From UBA1563 sp041667115 (lineage in GTDB: Bacteria > Bacteroidota > Ignavibacteria > Ignavibacteriales > Ignavibacteriaceae): a stretch of 64,000 nt of DNA. The stretch lies in the NCBI GenBank assembly GCA_041667115.1, contig JBAYFO010000014.1, forward strand, positions 4,023-68,022, given 5' to 3'. The first letter of the stretch is position 1, and every line of letters starts with the position of its first letter. This document shows positions 52,093 to 60,005 of the stretch, in pieces. The position numbers and the translations under genes are program-made. The notes beneath the pieces are model-generated. The model made no database searches and was not told the DNA's origin. It was given only the letters and a program-made list of their open reading frames with translations.

Positions 52093-54279
52093 TCAATTTA
52101 ATATTTTTAATTTTGCAAACTTTAACATTAATTGTTTGAGATTATTCCCTTCAAAGGCAACGCTAACTTTTTGTGTATCGCCAGCACCGATAACCTGAAG
52201 TACTTTGCCTAATCCGAATTTATCGTGCATAACTCTACTGCCGACTTTTATATGGTTTGATTTATCTTGTGTGAAATCAGCATAATCAACATTTTCAAAA
52301 TATTCGTAGTAAATCTCTTTTTTAGATTTTCGATTTGCTTTTCTGCCGGAGCCGCTTGTAACTTCGGTAATTGTGTCGGAACTGATCTCATCTATAAATC
52401 TCGATCTGTTTTGGTAAGCAACTTCACCAAATCTGTAGCGTGATCTTGCGTGCGAAACAAAAACTTTTTGTTCGGCTCTAGTCATGGCAACGTAGAATAG
52501 TCTTCTCTCCTCATCCATTGAAGCATCGGTGCTAAAGCGGTTTGACAATGGGAAAATGTCTTCTTCGCATCCGGAGATAAAAACAATTGGGAACTCCAAA
52601 CCTTTTGCGCTGTGTACCGTCATCAAATTAACATGTTGTTTTTCTTCATCCAACAGATCCAGATCTGACGCAAGAGAAACATCCTGCAAGTAATCATTAA
52701 TTTTTACGTTGGGATGCTCGGCGGAATAATCCGTAATTGCCGAGAGCAATTCTTGCACGTTATCCAACCGCTGTAACGATTCATATGAACTTTCTTCTTT
52801 AAATAATTTAACGACGCCGAGTTCGTCAATAAGAGACCTGGTTAATTCACCAACGGAAAGACGATCGCTCAGCGTAATATATTTATCTAGAAGAAGTCTA
52901 AATCCTTTTACATTTTTTTGGATACGCTCTTTTATATCGATAACCTCAAAGACTCTTTGCATTGTATCGAATAATGAAATGTCATGTCTTCTTGCAAACG
53001 CAGTCATTCGTTTGATGGTTGTCATGCCTATTCCGCGTTGAGGAAAATTCATAATGCGAAGGAGACTTTCTTCATCATTTTGATTTGCAATAACCCGTAA
53101 ATAAGCGACAATGTCTTTCACTTCTTTCCGTTTATAAAATTCAACTCCACCGATAATTAGATAAGGAATTTTCTCCCGGCGGAAAACATCTTCCAGCACG
53201 CGCGATTGCGCATTCGTGCGGTAGAGAACAGCGAAGTCATTCATGCTGCGCTTGTAATTATAAATTTCGTCTTTGATAATTCTTGTAATATGATACGCTT
53301 CATCTTTTTCGTCGGAACATTTTATTAAGCCGACTAACTCACCTTCTTGATTATCCGTCCAGAGTGTTTTTTTAATTTGATCTTTATTGTTTTTTATAAC
53401 ACTATCGGCAGCGGCAAGAATAGTTTTTGTCGAACGGTAATTTTGTTCAAGACGAAAAACTTTTGCTTTGTGATAATCTTTTTCATAATTAAGCATATTC
53501 GTAAGATCGGCGCCCCGCCAGCTATAAATACTCTGTGCATCATCTCCCACAACGCAAATTTTCTCATCCTTGTTTACCAACATTTTAAGCAATTCGTATT
53601 GCGCTTTGTTGGTATCTTGAAATTCATCTACCAGGATGTATTGAAATTTCTTTTTATATTTTTGATGAATTTTCGGATTCTTTGTGAATAATTCTATTGG
53701 TTTTAGTAAGAGATCGTCAAAGTCCATTGCGTTATGTTCTTGAATTCTCTTTTGATATTGTTCATAAACATCCGCAATTTTTTCGTCGATAAATGAAGTC
53801 ATCATTTTTTTTCTAAACACTGCAGGAGTAATCATATGATTTTTCAAAAAGCTAATGCGATGACGAACTGCATTAGGATTTACGGTATCCGAAGAGATGT
53901 TCATCTCACTCATTGTGTTTTGCACAAGTGATAACGAATCTTCGGTATCATAAATAGAGAAATTAACAGAAAAGTCAATCGCTTCGGATTCAATCCGGAG
54001 AATTTTTGCGAATAGAGAGTGGAAGGTTCCCATCCATAAATATTGTGCTTTTGTTCCGATCAATTCTTTTATACGCTCTTTCATCTCACTTGCCGCTTTA
54101 TTCGTAAACGTAAGCGCAAGAATAGATTCCGGCTCGTATCCTTTATCAATCAGGTAGGCAATCTTATAAGTAAGTACACGGGTCTTCCCCGAGCCTGCCC
54201 CTGCTACAATTAATGATGATCCGCCGTCATATTCAACAGCTTTTTTTTGTTCGGAATTCAAAGATTTTAAGCTTACCAT
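52093..54279 (-). CDS. UvrD/PcrA-type superfamily 1 DNA helicase
   Basis: 728 residues. The Walker A is LIVAGAGSGKTRVLTYKIAYLI, followed by ALTFTNKAASEMKERI (motif Ia), VDEFQDTNKAQYELL (motif II), GDDAQSIYSWRGAD (motif III), VFRLEQNYRST (motif IV) and MTVHSAKGLEFPIVF (motif V). The C-terminal stretch with GSRVMHDKFGLGKVLQV is the small C-terminal domain found in PcrA. It works in nucleotide excision repair and replication restart as a 3' to 5' helicase. PcrA is the likelier name in this clade. A terminator (54371) separates it from the upstream hsp20 gene. Confidence 0.95.
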   Translation of the reverse strand: MVSLKSLNSEQKKAVEYDGGSSLIVAGAGSGKTRVLTYKIAYLIDKGYEPESILALTFTNKAASEMKERIKELIGTKAQYLWMGTFHSLFAKILRIESEAIDFSVNFSIYDTEDSLSLVQNTMSEMNISSDTVNPNAVRHRISFLKNHMITPAVFRKKMMTSFIDEKIADVYEQYQKRIQEHNAMDFDDLLLKPIELFTKNPKIHQKYKKKFQYILVDEFQDTNKAQYELLKMLVNKDEKICVVGDDAQSIYSWRGADLTNMLNYEKDYHKAKVFRLEQNYRSTKTILAAADSVIKNNKDQIKKTLWTDNQEGELVGLIKCSDEKDEAYHITRIIKDEIYNYKRSMNDFAVLYRTNAQSRVLEDVFRREKIPYLIIGGVEFYKRKEVKDIVAYLRVIANQNDEESLLRIMNFPQRGIGMTTIKRMTAFARRHDISLFDTMQRVFEVIDIKERIQKNVKGFRLLLDKYITLSDRLSVGELTRSLIDELGVVKLFKEESSYESLQRLDNVQELLSAITDYSAEHPNVKINDYLQDVSLASDLDLLDEEKQHVNLMTVHSAKGLEFPIVFISGCEEDIFPLSNRFSTDASMDEERRLFYVAMTRAEQKVFVSHARSRYRFGEVAYQNRSRFIDEISSDTITEVTSGSGRKANRKSKKEIYYEYFENVDYADFTQDKSNHIKVGSRVMHDKFGLGKVLQVIGAGDTQKVSVAFEGNNLKQLMLKFAKLKILN

Positions 54280-54370
54280 AAACCCTTTTCAATTTTGACT
54301 TGCAAATATAATGAAAATTACCCTGCTATTGAAAAATTTTTATGGGAAAACTGCTGGCGGGAAATAAAAA

Positions 54371-54390
54371 AGCCCCACAATGTGGGGCTT
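54371..54390 (-). terminator. Terminator of the upstream hsp20 gene
   Basis: A perfect stem AGCCCCACA/TGTGGGGCT with A/T runs on both sides. On the minus strand it is followed by TTTTTTATTT and sits 10 bases beyond the hsp20 stop (54400). Confidence 0.88.
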
Positions 54391-54399
54391 TTAAGGTTT

Positions 54400-54798
54400 T
54401 TACTTTATTTCTATCGTTCTGGGTTTAGCAAATTCCTGTTTAGGTAAATTAATTACTAATTGACCGTTGGTATATTTTGCCACGATTTTGTCGAGATTTA
54501 TCGAGTCGGATACTTTGAACTTGCGGAAGTAATTGCCAATAGTGCTTTCCGAAAGAATATAGTTCCTCTTCTGGATATCACCGATGTCGTTCTTCGCCAT
54601 AATAATGAGATGACTGTCCTCAATCTTTATCCTGATCTTTTCTTTCGAAACACCGGGCAAATTAACCGACATAACAAATTCATCCTCTATTTCGTAAATA
54701 TCAACTTGAGGAGCACACAAGCATTCTTGCTCAAATGTTTGTTCCCAATTTTCCTCGTTTTTAACTTCTACTTTTACGAGATCTTTGTTATCGGACAT
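54400..54798 (-). CDS. Small heat-shock protein (Hsp20/alpha-crystallin)
   Basis: 132 residues with one alpha-crystallin domain: PQVDIYEIEDEFVMSVNLPGVSKEKIRIKIEDSHLIIMAKND and FKVSDSINLDKIVAKYTNGQLVINLPKQE. The VNLPGV and NGQLVINLPK phrases are the domain start and end markers. ATP-independent holdase that keeps unfolded proteins soluble. The ribosome site GGAAGGAGG is followed by a 12-base palindrome that contains the start codon (see 54794). dnaK and a second hsp20 lie upstream on the same strand. Confidence 0.93.
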   Translation of the reverse strand: MSDNKDLVKVEVKNEENWEQTFEQECLCAPQVDIYEIEDEFVMSVNLPGVSKEKIRIKIEDSHLIIMAKNDIGDIQKRNYILSESTIGNYFRKFKVSDSINLDKIVAKYTNGQLVINLPKQEFAKPRTIEIK

Positions 54799-54805
54799 AT
54801 GTCCT
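54794..54805 (-). promoter_or_regulatory. Start-codon palindrome of hsp20 (possible RNA thermometer)
   Basis: GGACATATGTCC, a perfect 12-base palindrome, overlaps the ribosome site and contains the ATG. In RNA it can form a 4-bp GGAC/GTCC stem with the start codon in the loop, masking part of the AGGAGG sequence. Such short hairpins act as thermometers in some small heat-shock genes; here it is inferred from sequence only. Confidence 0.35.
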
Positions 54806-54844
54806 CCTTCCTTTTTTTAGTTATCAGTTTCCAGTCGTCAGTAA

Positions 54845-54876
54845 TCAGTAGTCACATTTTATTTAATGACTACTGA
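54845..54876. repeat. Inverted repeat TCAGTAGTCA in dnaK-hsp20 gap
   Basis: TCAGTAGTCA (54845-54854) and TGACTACTGA (54867-54876) are perfect 10-base arms with a 12-base AT-rich loop, in the gap between dnaK and hsp20. Similar CAGTAGT/CATTAGTC words recur near 9793, so this looks like a dispersed repeat rather than a dedicated operator. Confidence 0.75.
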
Positions 54877-54893
54877 CCAATGACTAGTTCTTT

Positions 54894-56849
54894 TTACTTT
54901 TTATCTTTATCATCAACTTCTTCATACGAAGCATCTTGAACTTCTTTCTCATCTTTCTTCTGTTCTTGATGAGGTTCGTCGGGTTGTCCACCCATATTTG
55001 CAAAATCCTGAGGATTAAATCCACCGCCAGGTTGTTGCTGCCCTGCATTTGCTTGCGAATAAAGTGTGGAAGCAATTTCGTTCCAAACTTTATTTAAAGC
55101 TTCGGTTGCAGCTTTTATGGTGTCGGAATTGTTCGTTGCAATAGCATCTTCAACTTTTTTAATTTCAGATTCAAGTTTTTCTTTTGCATCAGGAGTTATT
55201 TTGTCTTTCAATTCCTCAATTTGTTTCTTGGTTTGGAAGACTAAACTATCCGCTTGATTTTTTACTTCAATCGCTTCTTTCTTCTTTTTATCTTCGGCTG
55301 CATGTTCCTGAGCATCACGTCTCATTTTCTCAACTTCGTCCTTGCTTAAACCGCTTGATGAAGTGATCTTTATGCTTTGCTCTTTGTTGGTAGCCTTATC
55401 CTTAGCCGCAACATGAAGAATTCCGTTAGCATCAATGTCAAAAGAAACTTCAACCTGTGGAATCCCTCTTGGCGCAGGCGGAATACCATCTAAATGAAAT
55501 CTTCCGAGAGTTCTATTGTCTGTTGCCATCGGTCTTTCACCTTGCAGAATATGAATCTCAACCGAAGGCTGGTTATCGCTTGCTGTAGAAAATACTTCGC
55601 TCTTTCTTGTAGGAATAGTTGTATTCGCCTGTATTAATGTTGTCATAACTCCGCCAAGCGTTTCAATTCCCAACGATAGCGGTGTAACATCAAGCAACAG
55701 AACATCTTTTACTTCGCCTGATAAAACTGCACCTTGAATTGCTGCACCGACTGCGACAACTTCGTCCGGGTTAACCCCTTTGTGAGGTTCTTTCCCAAAA
55801 AGATTTTTTACTAATTCTTGAACCATCGGAATTCTTGTTGAACCGCCGACTAAGATTACTTCATCAATTTGTGAAGCGGTAACACCCGCATCTTTAATTG
55901 CTTTTTCGCAGGGAGTTTTCGTCCGTTCAACTAAATCGTCTACCAATTGCTCAAACTTTGCGCGGGCAATATTGATGTTCAAATGTTTTGGACCATCCTG
56001 GGTTGCAGTAATGAAGGGAAGATTCACATCCGTTTGTGCTGAAGAGGAAAGCTCAATTTTTGCTTTCTCGGCAGCTTCTTTCAAACGCTGTAATGCCATA
56101 GCATCGTTGCGTAGATCAATACCTTCTTGCTTTTTGAATTCATCGGCAAGATAATCGATTAAGCGCTGGTCAAAATCATCGCCGCCAAGATGCCCGTCAC
56201 CGTTAGATGATTTAACTTCAAAAACGCCTTCACCAATTTGCAGAATAGAAATATCAAATGTTCCGCCGCCCAAATCGTAAACAGCTACAAGTTGTTCTTT
56301 ATGTTTTTTGTCTAAACCGTAAGCTAGTGCTGCTGCGGTTGGTTCGTTGATTATTCTTCTAACTTTTAATCCGGCAATTTCACCGGCATCTTTTGTTGCC
56401 TGGCGTTGTGAATCGTTAAAATATGCAGGAACCGTAATAACGGCTTCGGTTACTTCCTGTCCCAAATATTCTTCGGCAGTTTTTTTCATTTTCTGAAGTA
56501 CCATAGCGGATATTTCCGGTGGCGAATAAAGATTATCATTAATTTTTACACGTGCAGAGCCGTTCTCGCCGCCCAAAACTTGATAAGGAACTTTTTTCAT
56601 TTCCTCGGTAACTTCATTAACGTTTCTTCCCATAAACCGTTTAATTGAAAAGATAGTTTGTTTTGGATTTGTAATTGCCTGGCGTTTTGCAGGCTGACCG
56701 ACTAAGCGTTCTCCATTTTTTGAAAATGCAACTACCGAAGGAGTTGTTCTTCCCCCTTCAGAATTTGGTATTACAACCGGATCGTTACCTTCCATCACCG
56801 ATACGCAAGAGTTTGTTGTTCCTAAATCGATTCCAATTATTTTGCTCAT
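54894..56849 (-). CDS. dnaK: Molecular chaperone DnaK
   Basis: 651 residues, a full-length Hsp70. MSKIIGIDLGTTNSCVSVMEG starts the ATPase domain; VPAYFNDSQRQATKDAGEIAGL, AYDLGGGTFDISIL-type and ILVGGSTRIPMVQ follow. The substrate-binding domain includes LLDVTPLSLGIETLGGVMT, and the tail ends SYEEVDDKDKK. AGGAGAAAAAATG supports the start. It lies between two hsp20 genes, without grpE or dnaJ nearby, so those must be encoded elsewhere. No CIRCE inverted repeat was found upstream. Confidence 0.98.
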   Translation of the reverse strand: MSKIIGIDLGTTNSCVSVMEGNDPVVIPNSEGGRTTPSVVAFSKNGERLVGQPAKRQAITNPKQTIFSIKRFMGRNVNEVTEEMKKVPYQVLGGENGSARVKINDNLYSPPEISAMVLQKMKKTAEEYLGQEVTEAVITVPAYFNDSQRQATKDAGEIAGLKVRRIINEPTAAALAYGLDKKHKEQLVAVYDLGGGTFDISILQIGEGVFEVKSSNGDGHLGGDDFDQRLIDYLADEFKKQEGIDLRNDAMALQRLKEAAEKAKIELSSSAQTDVNLPFITATQDGPKHLNINIARAKFEQLVDDLVERTKTPCEKAIKDAGVTASQIDEVILVGGSTRIPMVQELVKNLFGKEPHKGVNPDEVVAVGAAIQGAVLSGEVKDVLLLDVTPLSLGIETLGGVMTTLIQANTTIPTRKSEVFSTASDNQPSVEIHILQGERPMATDNRTLGRFHLDGIPPAPRGIPQVEVSFDIDANGILHVAAKDKATNKEQSIKITSSSGLSKDEVEKMRRDAQEHAAEDKKKKEAIEVKNQADSLVFQTKKQIEELKDKITPDAKEKLESEIKKVEDAIATNNSDTIKAATEALNKVWNEIASTLYSQANAGQQQPGGGFNPQDFANMGGQPDEPHQEQKKDEKEVQDASYEEVDDKDKK

Positions 56850-56902
56850 TTTTTCTCCTAAGGTTTAAATAAAGTAAGGGAAAGATTTTCTTTCCCTTGT
56901 AA

Positions 56903-57346
56903 TTAATTGATTGAAATTACTCGTTCTTCCGGTTTTTTCGGAACCGATTTTTCAATTTCAATTTTCAAGATACCATCATTGAATTTCGCTTCTATCTTTT
57001 CTGTGTTTACTTCATCCGGTAATGTGAAACTTCTGGTAAAAGAACCATAGACTCTTTCACTTCTAAAGAAGTTCTTTCCTTTTTCCTCTCCGCTTTCGAC
57101 GGATTTTTTCTTCTCTCCGGTGATAGTTAAAACATTTTCATGAACAGAAATATTAAGATCTTTCTTGCTCATTCCGGGAACTTCCGCCTCAAAGTAAATT
57201 TTCTTGTCATCTTCATAAATATCAATTTTGGGTTGATATACAGGACTAAATTCCTTAGAAATTGTCGGGAAATCGTCGAAAAATCTTCTTATATTAGTGT
57301 TCAATAATTCTAAATCTCTGACAGGTTCAAATTTTATAAGTGTCAT
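56903..57346 (-). CDS. Small heat-shock protein (Hsp20/alpha-crystallin), second copy
   Basis: 147 residues with an alpha-crystallin domain: YQPKIDIYEDDKKIYFEAEVPGMSKKDLNISV, then FTRSFTLPDEVNTEKIEAKFNDGILKIEIEK. The start MTLIKFEPVRDLELLN and the RSERVYGSFTRSF stretch are typical of the class A bacterial type. It is the first gene of the hsp20-dnaK-hsp20 run, and a candidate promoter lies just upstream (57387). The two Hsp20 copies differ clearly in their N-terminal arms, so they are not a recent duplication. Confidence 0.94.
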   Translation of the reverse strand: MTLIKFEPVRDLELLNTNIRRFFDDFPTISKEFSPVYQPKIDIYEDDKKIYFEAEVPGMSKKDLNISVHENVLTITGEKKKSVESGEEKGKNFFRSERVYGSFTRSFTLPDEVNTEKIEAKFNDGILKIEIEKSVPKKPEERVISIN

Positions 57347-57386
57347 TTTATTTTTCCTTCTTTTGTTTAACTTTTGATTAACTTAT

Positions 57387-57402
57387 AACAACCATTGTGC
57401 CA
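57387..57402 (-). promoter_or_regulatory. Candidate sigma-54 (RpoN) promoter for the hsp20-dnaK run
   Basis: On the minus strand TGGCAC-AATGG-TTGTT matches the -24/-12 consensus TGGCAC-N5-TTGCW except for one base in the -12 box, about 41 bases before the hsp20 ATG (57346). No RpoN activator gene is adjacent. Inferred from consensus only. Confidence 0.3.
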
Positions 57403-57562
57403 AATGTCTGTTTTGCTTGTAACATATTATAATGTAATGGATTACGGTATAAATGGATAAATTTTAGAGAACTGAATTTTTGTCATGACTATTGCCATAT
57501 TTAACAATTCACCGGCATTTTTGTCAGATTATCAGTCATTTTTTCATAACTAAGCGATCAAA

Positions 57563-58351
57563 ATGGAAATACAGCCAAACTTTAATTTTACTCAATTCGA
57601 TATTAAATTAGAAACCGAAACGATAGGAAGAAATTTCCTTTACTTCACGGAATTAGATTCTACAAATGCCTTTTTGTTGGACAAGACAAACCAAGATCAA
57701 AGCGGAACAGTTGTTTTTGCCGAAAAACAAAATGCGGGAAGAGGAAGATTTCAAAATGTTTGGGAGAGCGCAAAGGGACAAAATCTTACTTTTTCTATCT
57801 TGCTCAATATTGATAAACACATAAAAGATAAACTGAACATCCTGAATTTGGGAACTTCTCAAATTCTTGCAGCTACCCTTGAAAATCTCTTCCAGGTACA
57901 AGTTGAGGTTAAATGGCCAAATGATATTTTGATAAAGAAGAAAAAAATAGCCGGAATTCTCATCCAAACGGTTTCATTCGGTGCTCATATTAATAAAGCT
58001 GCTATCGGCATTGGAATAAACGTGAATCAAACCCAGTTCCTTGGTGAATTTAATCTTCCTCCAACCTCCCTTAGACTTGAACTGAGCCAAACCATTGAAC
58101 GAGAAAAAGTTTTAGCGGAATTTTTAAACAATTTTGAAGAACTTCTTTGGAAAGTAAAAAACAAACCGAATTTAGTAATGCAAAATTGGCGTGAAAAATG
58201 CAACATGATAGGCGAGAAAATTTGTCTAAATCAAAACGGGAAATTGAAGTACGGTGTTTTTGATGATGTCGATGAAACCGGTCAGCTTCTATTCAGAACT
58301 GACAAAGGAATTGAAGTTATTAATTATGGCGATGTAACGGTGGTGCATTAA
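57563..58351 (+). CDS. birA: Biotin--[acetyl-CoA-carboxylase] ligase, no repressor domain
   Basis: 262 residues. Contains FTELDSTNAFLLD, then GTVVFAEKQNAGRGRFQNVWES, in which GRGR binds biotinyl-AMP, then VKWPNDILIKKKKIAGILIQ with the catalytic lysine and IGIGINVNQT. The N-terminal helix-turn-helix of the E. coli regulator type is absent, so this is the enzyme-only form that biotinylates the carboxyl carrier protein. It is divergent to the hsp20 gene and convergent with the DUF5131 gene. Confidence 0.93.
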   Translation: MEIQPNFNFTQFDIKLETETIGRNFLYFTELDSTNAFLLDKTNQDQSGTVVFAEKQNAGRGRFQNVWESAKGQNLTFSILLNIDKHIKDKLNILNLGTSQILAATLENLFQVQVEVKWPNDILIKKKKIAGILIQTVSFGAHINKAAIGIGINVNQTQFLGEFNLPPTSLRLELSQTIEREKVLAEFLNNFEELLWKVKNKPNLVMQNWREKCNMIGEKICLNQNGKLKYGVFDDVDETGQLLFRTDKGIEVINYGDVTVVH

Positions 58352-58398
58352 ATAATTTTTAACAAAAATGTTTTGAGTACTAAGGGTAAATTATTTTT

Positions 58399-59121
58399 TC
58401 AACCGGCTTTTCTATACTCCGGCATTTGACTCCATGTTTTCCCTTGAAGTAACCTTCCGGCTTTCTTTTTCTGTACGCCTCCCCACTGTTTGAAGAAGAA
58501 TGGAACATTCTGATCAATACATTTGTCTTTTATATCTATTACCCATTCCTCTTTTACCGGTCTTGCACCTGGACCGGATTCACCCCCAACAATAACCCAA
58601 TCAATATTAGTTAAATCCAATATGTTTATTGGACCTATTAGTGGTTCGATGGATAAGAATTTTGTTTTGGCATCAGTGTTTCTTAAATCATTAATTCGAT
58701 AAGTATAATCATCATTTTCAACACTTACTCCCATCCAGATGTTTTCCGTCCAGTTAAGTTTGGAATTATATTTTAAAAGAATATCCGACCGCTTTGTTAA
58801 AACTTGGAATTTGTGCCAATAAGCTTTATTCATTACTTCAAATATTCTTTGAATAAATTCAAACGGAACATTTTTATGAAAAAGATCACTCATCGAGTTA
58901 ACGAAGATTGTTTGAGGCTTTTTCCAGGTTAAGGGTAATTCCACAACATGATCTTGTAAGGTTAGTTTAAAACCATTCTCATAATTTGCAGAACCCATTG
59001 CTTTAAGTCTTTTTGCCATGCGTTCTGCATAACAGAATTTACAACCGGGACTAATTTTAGTGCAGCCTGTAATCGGATTCCAGGTTGATTCTGTCCATTC
59101 TATAGATGATTTAAGTGCCAT
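58399..59121 (-). CDS. DUF5131 (phage Gp37/Gp68-like) protein
   Basis: 240 residues. WNPITGCTKISPGCKFCYAERMAKRL gives a Cys-x7-Cys-x2-Cys arrangement that resembles the cluster motif of radical-SAM-like proteins, as noted for the Gp37/Gp68 family. TIFVNSMSDLFHKNVP, FQVLTKRSD, WMGVSVEN and WVIVGGESGPGARPVKEEW are standard family blocks. Members usually pair with TcmP (three-Cys-motif partner), here directly upstream with the stop and ATG touching. Function uncharacterised; a modification reaction is suspected because of the cysteines. It is the last gene of the four-gene defence-like run. Confidence 0.9.
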   Translation of the reverse strand: MALKSSIEWTESTWNPITGCTKISPGCKFCYAERMAKRLKAMGSANYENGFKLTLQDHVVELPLTWKKPQTIFVNSMSDLFHKNVPFEFIQRIFEVMNKAYWHKFQVLTKRSDILLKYNSKLNWTENIWMGVSVENDDYTYRINDLRNTDAKTKFLSIEPLIGPINILDLTNIDWVIVGGESGPGARPVKEEWVIDIKDKCIDQNVPFFFKQWGGVQKKKAGRLLQGKTWSQMPEYRKAG

Positions 59122-59976
59122 TTAAAATTCTAACTCCGGTTCTATGTTTCTTTTTCTAACTTTTTCCCAAAAATCATAACCACGTGGGTGTTTTGAAAAA
59201 AACATTAAATGATATAATGGTAGATTTTTTTCATCTGAACGAATTGAAATATAATTATTAATTGTTTCTTTTCTGTAATTAAGACTTACCATTTTCTTGG
59301 TAAATTCATTTGCAAGAAATGTAACTAAATTTATTCCTTTTTTCTCCTGAATTTTCCATCGCTCTCTCCAATCTGACAACCCCAAGAAATTATCTATTCT
59401 GGAATTATTTTCTTGAAGATAAAGATTAATATTCCTTTTCCCATCCATACCAAAAGCGAATAGAATTAGAAAGTCAACAAGTCTACTTTCGCCTAACTTT
59501 CTAATAGTATCAAATTTAATATCCAAAGAAAATGGATCAATTAAACAGAAAGTCAAAACTGTGTTTTTTGAAGAATATTTAGGTATCTCATTTATAATGG
59601 GCTCAATCTTTTTGTTGCAATCGCCAATAATATATCGAACATTTGAAGTTGGAAAATCTTTTTGGACACGCGCCTCTAATGAGGCAATATTTATTTCGTC
59701 AATATCGCAAAATATATATTTGTCGTACGGGTCGGGTACCTTCAAAGCCAGAAGTGCAGAAGAATTTAAAATCTTTTTTGTACTACGTACTCTTGCTTTA
59801 CCACTTCCTGAATATAAATCAATATAAATTCGATTATCCCAGTTATGTCTCATCCCCGATGAAAAAAGTACATTATAATCATAGATTATCTGATATTTAC
59901 TTTCACCCCAAGAACCAATTTCTGGAATGAATAAACCATCATCTTCTGATAAAAAGATTTCCTTTTTGTGATTCAT
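59122..59976 (-). CDS. tcmP: Three-Cys-motif partner protein (TcmP)
   Basis: About 284 residues. After LSEDDGLFIPEIGSWGESKYQII comes the partner-family signature IYIDLYSGSGKARVRSTKK, then IFCDIDEINIASLEARV and TFCLIDPFSLDIKF, a Rossmann-like order similar to methyltransferases. The frame opens with a TTG at 59997, but the ATG at 59976 has AAAGGG six bases upstream and gives MNHKKEIFLSED, so I start there. The stop touches the ATG of the DUF5131 gene, and the RT-nitrilase gene lies 29 bases upstream. TcmP and DUF5131 genes commonly travel as a pair; their job is unknown. Confidence 0.88.
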   Translation of the reverse strand: MNHKKEIFLSEDDGLFIPEIGSWGESKYQIIYDYNVLFSSGMRHNWDNRIYIDLYSGSGKARVRSTKKILNSSALLALKVPDPYDKYIFCDIDEINIASLEARVQKDFPTSNVRYIIGDCNKKIEPIINEIPKYSSKNTVLTFCLIDPFSLDIKFDTIRKLGESRLVDFLILFAFGMDGKRNINLYLQENNSRIDNFLGLSDWRERWKIQEKKGINLVTFLANEFTKKMVSLNYRKETINNYISIRSDEKNLPLYHLMFFSKHPRGYDFWEKVRKRNIEPELEF

Positions 59977-60005
59977 TTCTGACCCTTTATCTCCCAATAT
60001 TTAAG

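Noticed and set aside
54460..54876. 138-codon plus-strand frame
   Set aside because: Antisense to the well-supported hsp20 gene.
54894..57420. CIRCE operator for the chaperone genes
   Set aside because: I looked for TTAGCACTC-N9-GAGTGCTAA upstream of both hsp20 genes and dnaK and found no match.
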